A stretch of 64,000 bases of DNA from a virus. The notes under the pieces are model-generated. The model did not search any database, had not been told where the DNA came from, and was given only the letters and a program-made list of their open reading frames with translations. The DNA lies in IMG/VR virus record IMGVR_UViG_3300021185_005102, positions 1 through 64,000 of that record. One strand, written 5' to 3'. The position numbers and the translations under genes are program-made. Positions within the stretch are counted from its first letter, which is position 1; the number at the start of each line of letters is the position of its first letter. This document shows, one piece after another, positions 20,501 to 29,083 of this stretch.

Positions 20501-23500
20501 CTTGCCGATGGTAAGTTAATGTACAAAGAAGGTATATACTCCAAACCGGCGACAGGTACAGGTGCGGGTACAAGAAAAGATCAAAATTGGGATACCGCTT
20601 ATGGGTGGGGAGATCACAGTACTGTTGGATATCTAACTGGTTTTACTGAAACCTATACCGAACATGAGAATATAAGTGCGGCTTCCTCCTCTAATAATAG
20701 TGGAAGGACATACATTCAAGATATATTAGTTGATAGTAATGGTCATATAACTGGTATCACTACCGCAACAGAAACTGTTACTAATACAGACACAATCGAT
20801 TATATTAATTCAGCGACATTCAATACAGGTACAGGTGTAATAACAGGTACTGGTGTGGGTAACGCAGGATTCACTGTAGATATTGATGGTAGATTTGTAA
20901 AATTAGGTGGAGACACCATGACAGGTACTCTTGACGTACACGTTCCTGATGCAGGTACAATATTAAGTTCAGGTAATTCATCTGCAACAGGTACACCTGA
21001 CCAATTCTTCATTAAACACGTTAATGGTGGTGTTGCAATTGGGAACCTTAGAGGTGATATAAACTTCACAAGCGGTAACTTAAAGAATGACGGTAATCTC
21101 ATATGGGATGCCGGTGATTTCACATCAACCAACATAAGTAATTGGGACACCGCATATGGATGGGGTGATCACAGCACTGTAGGATACCTAACAGGATATA
21201 CCGATACAAATGATATCGATTATGTTAATTCAGCAACATTTAATACAGGTACAGGTGTCGTAACATTATCGGGTGTTGGAAATGCGGGTGCAACTGTTGA
21301 CCTTGATGGTAGATACCTATTAGATACAACAGACACATTTACGGGAGCACTTACAATTGCCGGTGATATAAGAGGTAATGGTCAACAACTAATATTAAAC
21401 GCAGGTGAGTCCTACGCATATGCAACAGGACAGACAAACGAATATGTTTATATCAATGCAGAACAAGGTCTTGAGGTTAATTCAGAAACAGGTAATTGGA
21501 CAGTAAACGGATGGTCAGATAGAAAAACAGCATTACTTAGAGGGGATTTACTTAGGTTAGATGGGGAAGACCTCACCAAAACTAATATCCAAAACTTCAA
21601 AACCGCATATGGATGGGGTGACCATTCCACTGAAGGGTACGTGAAAAATGACGAGTATACAACAGGTGCCACATTTAATAGTGGTAATGGTATAATCACA
21701 TTTACAAGAAATGATGGTGACACATATACGGTTGATGTAGACAATAGATATCTACAATTGTCGGGAGGATCGTTATCGGGTAATCTTAATATGACAGGTA
21801 CTAACCCAATGATAAAGTTTGTTCCGACAGGAACTAATGATGGTGCGGGTATTAGATTTAACTACACCAATAATGATGGTGAAATGGAGTTTTGGACTTC
21901 TGATGATTATAGTGAACCATTTGTTTGGAGAGCATACGATGTAGGTTTAGATGGGACTGGAAACTATCAAGAGTGGATGAAACTCTACCAAAAGAAACTT
22001 TATATTGACGGTGAGGAATTAAGTAAAACAAACATACAGAACTTTAAAACCGCATATGCATGGGGTGACCATTCAATAGCGGGATACTCGGAAGTTGATT
22101 ATTACACTACAGGTGCCACTTTTAATAATGGTTCAGGTACCCTTGAATTCACAAGAAATGATGGAAACACTTACAGTGTAAGTTTATCATCGGCCCTAGT
22201 AGACGTTACTGTAACGAGTGGTACATATAACAGTAGTAATCAGATACTAACCTTAACCAAATCAAACGGAAGTACCGTAGATATTTCAGGGTTTGCGGTT
22301 GATACAGATGTTAACTGGTATACGACAAGTGCATCATTCAATACGAGTAACGGTATTATAACAGGGACACACCATGGAGGTACATGGACTGTCGATATTG
22401 ATGGTAGGTATGGTTTAAAATCACTTTCAGAAAATAAAACATATACAAGTGGTGGTAATGCTGTTGGTTCCTATTTAGGTGGACACTACTCAGGTGGTGG
22501 TACAGAAAAACCAAATTCAGCAACGTTTGGATCAGGAAAACTGAAGATAGCGATGCTATCAAACACTAACCTTGGATTCGGGGGATCTTGGAATGATGTA
22601 CTTTGGATTAGTGCATATAATGGTAGTGATGTAAAAGGGTCACACGCATTGGTGTTCGACAAGTACAGTACAAATGTTTACGTCTCTGACCAATCATACG
22701 ACTCGGCGTCATGGGGTACTGGATACCAATTATGGCACACCGGACACTTCCAACAAAGCAGTATTAATAATTGGAATACCGCATATGGATGGGGAGACCA
22801 CTCAGCGGCAGGATATGCATCAGGTGACTTCCTATTAAAATCTGGTGGAACTATGAGTGGTGCCATTAACATGAACGGTAGTGGTATTGATATGGTTAAT
22901 GGTTCGATAAGTAATGTTAACCATATTACAATTGCAGACCCAGGACCAACAGAAGGTATTGAATGGTTAGGTGGTAATGGGTTTAGAATTGTTGAATCAC
23001 CAAACGACTTAACAACAAACAGTGGTGGTAATTTACAATTCGTTAAATCAAGTACAAGAATATTAACTTTAGGATCAAATGGTCAGTCAGAATTTACTGA
23101 TAAGTTAACTCTAACATCTTCTACTTCAGGATCAACAATATTTGATATCCAAGGTACAAGTGGCCAGTTATTCTCAATCACTGATGATTTGACGGGTGAT
23201 CTATTCGCGGTTTCAGATTCATCAGGTGTACCAATCCTAAATGTTAATGCGAATGGTGCGGTAACACTCGACCCACTTGGTTCTTTATATGTTGGAAATA
23301 ATAAAGTAATTAATGGTAGTGGTAATATTGAGTTTGATGGACCTGTAACCACATCCAACCAAGGTAGAGGTATCTATTGGACAGGTTATGATAAAGAAGG
23401 TACCACAGATTTCTCAGATACCGCACATATATTACACACAAGTAATAGTGGTGGATTGGCAGGTTCTGTCATTGAGATTAAATCACATAACGATGCAACT

Positions 23501-24850
23501 GATGGTGTTAACTTTGTGGTTAATGGTAACAGTGCGGTTAGAATCAATGGTAACATTGTGGTTCACGCAGGTAACTATACTTCATACCAACAACACCCAA
23601 CGATTACCGCGGCTAATTCTTCAGATAACTCGGGTAGAACATATATACAAGACATCTTATTAGATGGTAACGGACACGTTACGGGTGTTACAACAGCAAC
23701 AGAGACAGTTACCGATAGTGGAAATGATAATGATATAGATTACATAAGTGGAGCTACGTTTGATGATACTACAGGTGTAATTACAGGCACAGGAACAGGT
23801 AATGCTGGATTTACTGTCGATATTGATGGTAGGTATTTAACTACTGAAACTTATACAGCACACGATAATATTACTGCGGCCACATCTTCTAACAATAGTG
23901 GTAGAACGTATGTTCAAGACATTTTAGTAGATGGTAACGGACACGTTACGGGTATAACTACGGCTACAGAAACAGTCACCGATAGTGGAAATGATAATTA
24001 CTATGTTGATGGATTAAGTTTCGATACTGGTAATGGTGTTCTTACGGCGAGTGTGAATGGGGCAACTAATCAGACAGTCGATTTAGACGGTAGGTATTTA
24101 GGAACAGGAGACAAGGCGGCAGATTCTGATTTACTTGATGGTTTAGACCTTCATACGGGACGTAACAATGAGGCAAATAAAGTAGTACGTACAGATGCAA
24201 ACGGTTATATCCAAGCTGGTTGGATTAATACAACATCGGGAGCGAACGGTGCTTCAGATACCATAAGTAGAATTTACGCGTCGGGAGATGGTTATATTAG
24301 ATATTATAGTAAGGCCGACTTCATTAGTCAATTAGGTTTAATTACTACAGGTAATATTGGTTCACAATCTGTAAATTATGCAACAACGGCAGGATCGGCG
24401 GATATGATTGATGGTGTTGCATTTAGAAACACAAATTCAACTGGAGGGATTGATGCGGACTCCTTAAATAGTGCGGGTATCACATACTACACAGGTGGTG
24501 TGACAAACTTCTCAGGTAACGCAACTGACGGAGCTCTTTACTCACAAATATATAGTTCATCATGGCAACATCAAATTGCGGGTGACTATAGAAGTGGACG
24601 AATTGCGGTTAGAGGTAAAAATAATAATACTTGGCAATCTTGGAAAAAGATACCGGCGGTTAATGTTTCTACATTCAGTAATGTGGGTACCGTTACTTTT
24701 ACCCATGGTTTAGGAACCGACAACGTGATTGTACAGGTATATGATAGTAATGGTGATTTATTTTTCCCTTCGGCAATAAATTCTTTAAATGGGGTGGTTG
24801 TGGTTAAATTTGAAACAAATAGATCAGGAAGAGTAGTCGTAACAGGATAA
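14519..24850 (+). CDS. Giant repetitive tail-fibre / virion adhesin (3443 aa)
   Basis: The N-terminus (ITGSLSVSASAEIQGDLTVQ, then HDLGSDTKRWNDIYLAGSTI) matches marine-phage fibre leaders. Residues about 395-540 and 680-1040 are heptad-like repeats of RLSSLETTSGSHDGRL and SFTASIDDTYASDTDVTTLR, probably a trimeric coiled coil. Between them, residues about 525-640 form a cupredoxin-like segment (H576, C621, H624, M627). Residues about 1150-3170 alternate beta-rich repeats: TGATFNSGNGVITFKRNDGD, six copies of SGRTYIQDILLDGNGHVTG, and NWDTAYGWGDHS. The last about 110 residues (GRIAVRGKNNNTWQSWKKI) resemble pyocin-knob-type receptor-binding tips. It is followed by fibre paralogues and an assembly protein. 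Receptor binding outside the host cell is inferred. Confidence 0.85.
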   Translation: MNIFDPHITGSLSVSASAEIQGDLTVQGTIYGTAQIDGSVDNAISASHAASYLLTSSFNDYKNTAATTGSNIFIGDQTISGSLLPQGTLTHDLGSDTKRWNDIYLAGSTIDLGGTKITKNSDGDVQLHDSGNTLKRLIASEIELGHGSNKKVLKVNNGRLKLMATNDSDEELAQLSGSFTGSFRGDGSGLINVPASGVTGLSLDRIASTTATASISSDSLITNVSIIPSITNTIDLGAPDKEWRDLYLSSGSLYINGQQVLSTTGTELRVTTDSGESIKILETGSDTITLQTVDGDITLSSSGTGNIELDAPIQITAGNKIISSDGNSIVFGNGLIITGSIGLTGTVDGVDVASLKTDVDAILDSSEADKDSFAEIVGLINSVDTANDQAFAAHYTASNNRLSSLETTSGSHDGRLSSLETTSGSHSSKLNSLELASGSIIERLGEIEFITGSHDGRLDGLETFTGSVDGTIRSDFNSYTSSNDSTNTNQNSRLGSLETKSGSLNTDIKSKLNTENVVSGSEFVLNSTSPITQYVDVTVTASGGVYYIDGVEQQIVSLAKGLVYRFDVSDSSNAGHPFRFSTTDNNQYTDGVTVNGTEGRSGAYVQIIVNQDTPQTLLYYCTNHNGMGNKVFVGGAGDTDSITEGSTNLYYTDARVKSKLNTETVISGSEQVDITNTTNYNLVTNRIGSLESFTASIDDTYASDTDVTTLRNDLNTYTSSNDSTNTNQNSRLGSLETKSGSHDGRLDSIESFTSSIDDTYATDTDVTTLRNDLNTYTSSNDSTNTSQNNRLGSLETKTGSLDSDITDLRGDLNTYTSSNETDKQNLSGRVDSLETKTGSLTTDINTLDGRVDSIESFTASIDDTYATDTDVTNLTNRVGSLETKSGSLETTNTTQNNRLGSLETTSGSHDGRLDSLETKTGSLDTTNTNQDGRLDSIESFTASIDDTYASDTDVTTLRNDLNTYTSSNNTTNQNQDIRLTSLETESGSVRSDFNTYTSSNDSTNTSQNNRLSSLETKTGSLDGNITGLDGRLDTIEGGLEFTGSNVTIKGDLLVKGTETRVDSTTVEIGDNIISLNGSGAQNAGIEVRDNTSPDLLSGSLLWDGQNNYWKGGQKGSEERLLDNTDLTTLDSRLDGIEAETGSYLTDYNNEYTTGATFNSGNGVITFKRNDGDTFTVDIDGRFLDTRAQVHSELYSTNGDANDYTEFGIYRNYASNGPISGHNTILHVSQTDGNYGFQLGGSTIVNGDGLYFRNFAGTDSITGSTWYHIATRDWVDDQNFLTDYNDEYTTGATFNTSDGVITFKRNDGDTFTVDIDGRFLTSYSETDTLDSVTTRGNITTNDITVGNITAGPTLELGGNFSIQGTDGTYYQRIKTIDTSSTSANTFSFDVKLGASANWKSLLILNQNDTATFSGEVIATSFTKSGGTSSQFLKADGSVDSNTYLTQHPPIASPASSNNSGRTYIQDILLDGNGHVTGLTTATETVVNTDTNDIDYVSSATFNTGTGVITGTGVGNAGFTVDIDGRYVELGGGTMTGGLITTNLQVHGGSSQIVLKDTTDDDDHSILFRNNADGDDYKITTKDFTSAATGDGFYLGSTGGDNVALVTNNTTALNIDTSQNSVFSGNVTASSFIKSGGTSSQFLKADGSVDSNTYLTQHPNISAASSSNNSGRTYIQDILLDSNGHVTGLTTASETVTNTDEFTTGATFNTGNGIITFTRNDGDTYTVDIDGRYLTSFTETDPIFTAHAAYNITSTQITNWDTAYGWGDHADENYLTQHPNVNAASSSNNSGRTYIQDILLDGNGHVTGITTSSETVVNTDEYTTGSTFNSGTGIITFTRNDGDTYTVDISATLSEVTVTGGTYDGSSQTLTLTKSDGDTVDVTGFALDTDVNYYLTGATFNTGTGVITYKVKGASDVTVDIDGRYLPLSGGTISSNNTYTLKLENSSNGLGTGIEFSDNPGAGTQRAYITHYHGDGSSYGSGASIVLSTNQPTMTILADGKLMYKEGIYSKPATGTGAGTRKDQNWDTAYGWGDHSTVGYLTGFTETYTEHENISAASSSNNSGRTYIQDILVDSNGHITGITTATETVTNTDTIDYINSATFNTGTGVITGTGVGNAGFTVDIDGRFVKLGGDTMTGTLDVHVPDAGTILSSGNSSATGTPDQFFIKHVNGGVAIGNLRGDINFTSGNLKNDGNLIWDAGDFTSTNISNWDTAYGWGDHSTVGYLTGYTDTNDIDYVNSATFNTGTGVVTLSGVGNAGATVDLDGRYLLDTTDTFTGALTIAGDIRGNGQQLILNAGESYAYATGQTNEYVYINAEQGLEVNSETGNWTVNGWSDRKTALLRGDLLRLDGEDLTKTNIQNFKTAYGWGDHSTEGYVKNDEYTTGATFNSGNGIITFTRNDGDTYTVDVDNRYLQLSGGSLSGNLNMTGTNPMIKFVPTGTNDGAGIRFNYTNNDGEMEFWTSDDYSEPFVWRAYDVGLDGTGNYQEWMKLYQKKLYIDGEELSKTNIQNFKTAYAWGDHSIAGYSEVDYYTTGATFNNGSGTLEFTRNDGNTYSVSLSSALVDVTVTSGTYNSSNQILTLTKSNGSTVDISGFAVDTDVNWYTTSASFNTSNGIITGTHHGGTWTVDIDGRYGLKSLSENKTYTSGGNAVGSYLGGHYSGGGTEKPNSATFGSGKLKIAMLSNTNLGFGGSWNDVLWISAYNGSDVKGSHALVFDKYSTNVYVSDQSYDSASWGTGYQLWHTGHFQQSSINNWNTAYGWGDHSAAGYASGDFLLKSGGTMSGAINMNGSGIDMVNGSISNVNHITIADPGPTEGIEWLGGNGFRIVESPNDLTTNSGGNLQFVKSSTRILTLGSNGQSEFTDKLTLTSSTSGSTIFDIQGTSGQLFSITDDLTGDLFAVSDSSGVPILNVNANGAVTLDPLGSLYVGNNKVINGSGNIEFDGPVTTSNQGRGIYWTGYDKEGTTDFSDTAHILHTSNSGGLAGSVIEIKSHNDATDGVNFVVNGNSAVRINGNIVVHAGNYTSYQQHPTITAANSSDNSGRTYIQDILLDGNGHVTGVTTATETVTDSGNDNDIDYISGATFDDTTGVITGTGTGNAGFTVDIDGRYLTTETYTAHDNITAATSSNNSGRTYVQDILVDGNGHVTGITTATETVTDSGNDNYYVDGLSFDTGNGVLTASVNGATNQTVDLDGRYLGTGDKAADSDLLDGLDLHTGRNNEANKVVRTDANGYIQAGWINTTSGANGASDTISRIYASGDGYIRYYSKADFISQLGLITTGNIGSQSVNYATTAGSADMIDGVAFRNTNSTGGIDADSLNSAGITYYTGGVTNFSGNATDGALYSQIYSSSWQHQIAGDYRSGRIAVRGKNNNTWQSWKKIPAVNVSTFSNVGTVTFTHGLGTDNVIVQVYDSNGDLFFPSAINSLNGVVVVKFETNRSGRVVVTG
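15690..17640 (+). repeat. Coiled-coil repeat block within the fibre gene
   Basis: Imperfect direct repeats encode SSLETTSGSHDGRL, SIESFTASIDDTYAS and LRNDLNTYTSSNDSTNT. Some copies, such as those near 16600-16740 and 16770-16900, are nearly identical over about 100 bp, making them likely sites for recombination or slippage. Confidence 0.8.
18880..23970 (+). repeat. Beta-rich fibre repeat block
   Basis: Six copies of the SGRTYIQDILLDGNGHVTG unit begin near 18885, 19515, 19870, 20690, 23625 and 23885. They are interspersed with about eight FNxGxGxITxxRNDGDTxTVDIDGR units and six TAYGWGDHS units. DNA identity between copies is high but imperfect. These are protein-coding modules, not CRISPR. 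Confidence 0.85.
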
Positions 24851-24861
24851 AAAAGAGTTAA

Positions 24862-26001
24862 ATGATTAGAGAAAACGTAATAGTTAGTGGTTCACTTGAC
24901 GTGAGTGGACAATTTATCATACCAAGAGGTAGTAGAGGGGAAAGACCTACTTCACCTGAGATAGGTTCTATGTACTTAGAAGAATCTACAAGTGGTAGTT
25001 TCGTTGTTACATACACTGGTTCATCTAATTATGATGATGGTTGGGAACCAGTGGGTTCGCAAGATACTGACAGAACAGGATTCAAATACAGACAAATAAT
25101 AAACTATTCATATTTGGCAGGTGGATATAAGTCAGGTTCACCTTGGAAGAATGTACATAAAACAATTAACGCAACCGACCAAACATCTCACTTAGGTGAG
25201 TTATTAGATTACCCTGCAAACTATACCTCAGGGGCGTGTAGTAAAACTAAATTATTTCTTTGGTCAACAAATACGGATGGTGCTCATAAAGGCGCAACTA
25301 ACATACACTCAACACATACATCAGGTATTGATATGGTGAATGAAACAACATACACCCACCAATCTAAATGGGATTTATTAAATGCGAGAGATGATTGTGG
25401 TACCCTATTTAAAGAAACGGAGTTTGCGTATGTTTTTGGTGGATCTGTAGCAACAGTTGAGAAATTCAATTTAACAAATGAGACAATGTATACCACTTAT
25501 TATCCTGGTGGTTCACCATATGTAACAACAACTTCATCTATTACAAGTACTTTAGGTTCATCAGGATTCTCTGATGAAAATTATGGTTACGGTTACGGTT
25601 CTGAAAGTGGAAACAAATGTCACTTTGCTACTGATGTGTTCGAGACAAGGGCATCCTCATGGGCGTCTAGTGGACAACAGAAAGGGATTAGTTCTAAGGT
25701 TGGTAAAGGGTATTGTGGAAATGAAGGTACATATAATGGGGGTTATAATTTGAGAAGATGGGATGTCTTTACTGAAACCAATATAGGTAATGTACCTAAA
25801 CCCCACCAAAATTGTGGTGAAGAAAACTTCACATTAGGACAAGACCATCAATACATGTTAGCAACATACGATGGTACAGGTCAAACAAATACAAGTTGGA
25901 AATTCTCATATACGACAGATACGGGTACGGTAAATCCTGCAGGGTTAGCACCAGGTGTTAACGCAGGTGCATCATCAGGACATTGTGGTTGGAGAAATTA
26001 A
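24862..26001 (+). CDS. Tail-fibre-associated protein, tandem paralogue 1
   Basis: 379 aa. A short N-terminal adaptor (NVIVSGSLDVSGQFIIPRG) echoes the ITGSLSVSAS start of the giant fibre. It is followed by GERPTSPEIGSMYLEEST and a Gly/Ser/Thr/Asn/Trp-rich body (SYLAGGYKSGSPWKNVHKT, then HLGELLDYPANYTSGAC, then KVGKGYCGNEGTYNGGYNLR, then ASSGHCGWRN). The repeated aromatic/Gly blades suggest a kelch-like beta-propeller domain. Conserved Cys occur in SGAC, DDCGT, NCGEEN and GHCGW. Likely a virion surface or receptor-binding protein, one of three tandem copies. Confidence 0.65.
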   Translation: MIRENVIVSGSLDVSGQFIIPRGSRGERPTSPEIGSMYLEESTSGSFVVTYTGSSNYDDGWEPVGSQDTDRTGFKYRQIINYSYLAGGYKSGSPWKNVHKTINATDQTSHLGELLDYPANYTSGACSKTKLFLWSTNTDGAHKGATNIHSTHTSGIDMVNETTYTHQSKWDLLNARDDCGTLFKETEFAYVFGGSVATVEKFNLTNETMYTTYYPGGSPYVTTTSSITSTLGSSGFSDENYGYGYGSESGNKCHFATDVFETRASSWASSGQQKGISSKVGKGYCGNEGTYNGGYNLRRWDVFTETNIGNVPKPHQNCGEENFTLGQDHQYMLATYDGTGQTNTSWKFSYTTDTGTVNPAGLAPGVNAGASSGHCGWRN

Positions 26002-26002
26002 C

Positions 26003-26010
26003 TATTTATA
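26003..26010 (+). promoter_or_regulatory. TATTTATA element
   Basis: ACTATTTATAGATATG: the element is 3 bp from the start codon of fibre paralogue 2. Same class as the elements before the giant fibre and capsid-targeted genes; tentative. Confidence 0.3.
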
Positions 26011-26013
26011 GAT

Positions 26014-27132
26014 ATGATATTTGAAAATTTAGAAATTAGTGGGTCGTTAAGAGGTCAGGGAATAACAAGACCACCCTCAGGTGCAAAGGCGGATAGACCT
26101 TCCTCACCTGAAAAAGGATCTATGTTCTTAGAAATGACGACATCGGGTAGTTTCGACAATAGTTTTCTAATGGTTTACACGGGTAATGGAAATGATTCTG
26201 GTTGGGAGAGAATTGCGAATCAAAGTAATTTTGGTAAAACCAGTTTTAGGTTCAATCAAATTATTAACTACTCTTATTTGGCGGGAGGGTATAAATCCTC
26301 ATCACCTTGGAAGAATGTACATAAGACGGTAAACTCTACAGATCAAACATCACACTTGGGTGAATTGTTAGATTATCCTGCATCATATACTTCAGGTGCG
26401 TGTAGTAGAACTATTTTCTACGTATGGTCTGTTAATAATGATGGTGCATGGAAGAGTGCGAGTAATGTACATGGTACATATACATCTGCGATTAATATGG
26501 TAACCGATACTAATTATACACACACCGCTGAGATGGATACTAATATAGCAAGAAGTGATTTAGGTACGATGCATAAGGAAACAGAAATGGCATATCTTTT
26601 TAGTGGGGGTAGTGCCACTGTTGAGTTATTTAATTTAACCACAGAATCCTTACATACGGCATATACACTATCAACAATAAACGGTAGTGATGGTGGTTCG
26701 GCATTTTCGGATGAACTATATGGTTATGGTTGGACTTCAAGTGGAGGTGTCAAATTAAACTTTTCAACGGAAACTTTTGCAACATCCCCTCATTGGTCAA
26801 ACCATTCACAACAAAAAGGTATCTCATCTAAAGTTGGTAAAGGTTATGCCGGTAATGAAGGTTCATATAGTGGTGGTTATAACTTAAGGAGATGGAGTAA
26901 TCAAACAGACACCAATATAGGTAATGTTGTCAAACCCGATGGTAACTGTGGTGAAGAGAATTTTACTATGGGTCAAGATTGGCAATACATGTTAGGTAAT
27001 TATAATGGTCTCCAAAACAATAATTCATGGAAATTTACATACGCAACTGATACGGGTACAACAAGTGTAAGTGGGTTAAATCCCGCAGTAAACGCTGGTA
27101 CTTCATCAGGTCATTGTGGTTGGAGAGAATAA
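26014..27132 (+). CDS. Tail-fibre-associated protein, tandem paralogue 2
   Basis: 372 aa, collinear with the copies on either side. Start ENLEISGSLRGQGITRPPSG, body SYLAGGYKSSSPWKNVHKTV, HLGELLDYPASYTSGACSRT, KVGKGYAGNEGSYSGGYNLR, and end TSSGHCGWRE. Divergence is concentrated in the middle (about residues 130-260), where loops of a propeller-like fold would face the receptor; the ends are conserved. Probably an alternative or co-assembled adhesin. A gene-duplication array is clear; the fold is inferred. Confidence 0.65.
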   Translation: MIFENLEISGSLRGQGITRPPSGAKADRPSSPEKGSMFLEMTTSGSFDNSFLMVYTGNGNDSGWERIANQSNFGKTSFRFNQIINYSYLAGGYKSSSPWKNVHKTVNSTDQTSHLGELLDYPASYTSGACSRTIFYVWSVNNDGAWKSASNVHGTYTSAINMVTDTNYTHTAEMDTNIARSDLGTMHKETEMAYLFSGGSATVELFNLTTESLHTAYTLSTINGSDGGSAFSDELYGYGWTSSGGVKLNFSTETFATSPHWSNHSQQKGISSKVGKGYAGNEGSYSGGYNLRRWSNQTDTNIGNVVKPDGNCGEENFTMGQDWQYMLGNYNGLQNNNSWKFTYATDTGTTSVSGLNPAVNAGTSSGHCGWRE

Positions 27133-27144
27133 AATTTTAAGAAT

Positions 27145-28260
27145 ATGATATACGAAAATATGTCCGTTAGTGGTTCACTTAAAGTGGACAGAGTTACTGC
27201 AAGACCACCGAAAGGTGTTAAGTCACAGAGACCATCGAACCCATTATCTGGTTCTTTATTCTTGGAAGAATCATCAGAACACACAAGTTATTTAATGGTT
27301 TATACGGGTGTGTCTAATGTGGATGAGGGTTGGGAAAGAATTTCAGCACAACAAAACGAAGGAACTAATTTTAAGTACAGACAAATAATTAATTATTCTT
27401 ACATCGCCGGTGGATATAAATCCTCATCACCTTGGAAGAACGTACATAAGGCAACCAACGCAACTGATCAAACAACCCACATTGGTGAGTTATTGGACTA
27501 TCCCGCAAACTACACATCAGGAGCGTGTAATCTTAGAATATTTTTTATGTGGTCTGTAAATACGGATAGTGCACATAAAGGACCAACGTCTCTACATAGT
27601 AACACAACTTCTGCGGTCAACATGTTTACCGACACTAACTACGCCCACCAATCTAACCATGACTTACAATATAGTAGGTCCGATTGTGGAACCATGTGGA
27701 AAGAACATGAGTTTGCTTGGATTTTTGCGGGTAACAGAACAGAGGTAGATAAATTTAATTTAACTAATGAAACGACAATAACAAACTATGGGGTAACCTC
27801 GATAAGTAGTAGTGGTGGAGCGAGTTCTTTTTGTAATGAAACCCATGGATATGGATGGAGTACAAGTAGTATAAAAATGGAATTCTCTACGGAGACTATA
27901 TCAAGTTCATCAAGTTCATGGTCAGCACACGGACAACAAAAAGGTATTCCATCTAAAGTTGGTAAGGGTTATGCCGGTAATGAGGGATCTTACCAAGGTG
28001 GTTACAATTTGAGAAGATGGGATACATCTACAGATACGAATATTGGTAATGTTGCAAAATTAAGATCGAATTGTGGGGAAGAGAATTTCGCTATGGGCCA
28101 AGATTGGCAATACATGTTAGGTTGTTACGGTAGTTCTTTACAGAATAACGATAGTTGGAAAATGTACTATCAAACAGATACGGGAGTTTTAAATCCCGCG
28201 GGTCTTCCACCGGCAGTAAACGCTGGTACTTCATCAGGTCATTGTGGTTGGAGAGAATAG
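27145..28260 (+). CDS. Tail-fibre-associated protein, tandem paralogue 3
   Basis: 371 aa, third copy. Start ENMSVSGSLKVDRVTARPPK, body SYIAGGYKSSSPWKNVHKAT, HIGELLDYPANYTSGAC, KVGKGYAGNEGSYQGGYNLR, and end TSSGHCGWRE. The variable middle again differs most. A 58-bp AT-rich gap follows before the coiled-coil gene, with a weak AAATAAAG/CTTTATTT-like symmetry but no convincing terminator. Confidence 0.65.
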   Translation: MIYENMSVSGSLKVDRVTARPPKGVKSQRPSNPLSGSLFLEESSEHTSYLMVYTGVSNVDEGWERISAQQNEGTNFKYRQIINYSYIAGGYKSSSPWKNVHKATNATDQTTHIGELLDYPANYTSGACNLRIFFMWSVNTDSAHKGPTSLHSNTTSAVNMFTDTNYAHQSNHDLQYSRSDCGTMWKEHEFAWIFAGNRTEVDKFNLTNETTITNYGVTSISSSGGASSFCNETHGYGWSTSSIKMEFSTETISSSSSSWSAHGQQKGIPSKVGKGYAGNEGSYQGGYNLRRWDTSTDTNIGNVAKLRSNCGEENFAMGQDWQYMLGCYGSSLQNNDSWKMYYQTDTGVLNPAGLPPAVNAGTSSGHCGWRE

Positions 28261-28318
28261 TAATAAACACTTTATTTAATTGTTTTTTATACTTATATTA
28301 TAGTAAAATTTTTATTAT

Positions 28319-29083
28319 ATGAAAGAAGAGTATAAATATGAAAAAACCAACAACCTAAAAGATGGTTTAGATACTAAGTTAATTGAAGTTGCGGAACAAG
28401 TTTCATTCGCACTACCAAGGTACAAGGCAGAAAATTTTGTTGGGGGTGCACAAATAACACCTTATGCGAAACTAAAACAATGGTTACTTGAACTTAGAGG
28501 TAGAGAAGACGCCGTAGAACATTTAGAATATACCGTTAAAAAACAGGATTTGGAAATACAAATCCAAGAGGAGAGTAAAGAATTTTTAACAGACCCTAAA
28601 AGAAAACAGTTGGTAGATCTCACAATTTCAGATATGAAAATAGATCTTAGAAAATTTAAAAGAAATCTTAAAGATGCTTACATAGAGAGACAAGGTTTTA
28701 TTGATTTAATAAAAGATTTCTTAGATACTGACGATGCTAAACTACCTGATGGTAGTGATTTAATTGATGTAATCGGTAATAAAGAATTAGAAGATAAATT
28801 TGAACATGAGTATTGGACTGTTAGGATGGCAAAACAAGCAATGTTAGATATGATTTCATATGGTAGGATCGGTACAGGTAACTTGGATTCTATTTTAATG
28901 ATGTCCGCAGAACAACAAAAACAAGTTTTATCTCTCGCTTCTTCTTACACAGTATTTATAGATAAGAACATTAATCAATTAATGGCAAACGCAACTACAA
29001 ATAGTTTCTCAATAGAAGAGTCATTGAGAAAACAATTAAAGTTGGGGGAGGCAGATAAACCTGATACTGAAAAACTTTTATAA
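28319..29083 (+). CDS. Coiled-coil protein of marine T4-like phage type
   Basis: 254 aa, acidic and helical with no membrane segment. The N-terminal YAKLKQWLLELRGREDAVEH followed by a long Lys/Glu/Gln coiled coil resembles a conserved cyanophage/marine-myovirus protein family encoded near the fibre genes (LELRxRED pattern, from memory). C-terminal region: MSAEQQKQVLSLASSYTVFI. A structural or assembly role is inferred from position between fibres and the fibre-assembly-like gene. Overlaps the next gene by 1 bp. Confidence 0.5.
   Translation: MKEEYKYEKTNNLKDGLDTKLIEVAEQVSFALPRYKAENFVGGAQITPYAKLKQWLLELRGREDAVEHLEYTVKKQDLEIQIQEESKEFLTDPKRKQLVDLTISDMKIDLRKFKRNLKDAYIERQGFIDLIKDFLDTDDAKLPDGSDLIDVIGNKELEDKFEHEYWTVRMAKQAMLDMISYGRIGTGNLDSILMMSAEQQKQVLSLASSYTVFIDKNINQLMANATTNSFSIEESLRKQLKLGEADKPDTEKLL

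Larger units (their letters stand above)
24862..28260 (+). repeat. Three-copy tandem gene array
   Basis: Three consecutive paralogues of 371-379 aa separated by 12 bp each. They share start and end blocks (SGSL near the start and SSGHCGWR at the end) and are divergent in the centre. The array probably arose by unequal recombination. Confidence 0.8.

Noticed and set aside
18880-23970. Regularly spaced repeats suggesting a CRISPR array
   Set aside because: Repeats are imperfect, in frame with a single open gene, of variable spacing, and encode fibre modules; no cas genes are present.
14953-24850. Many long minus-strand open frames opposite the giant fibre gene (for example 14953-15660, 17503-17838, 18622-18984)
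   Set aside because: They are antisense shadows of repetitive Gly/Thr/Ser/Asp codons, have no proper leaders, and encode low-complexity Pro/Val/Ser sequence with no recognisable domain.
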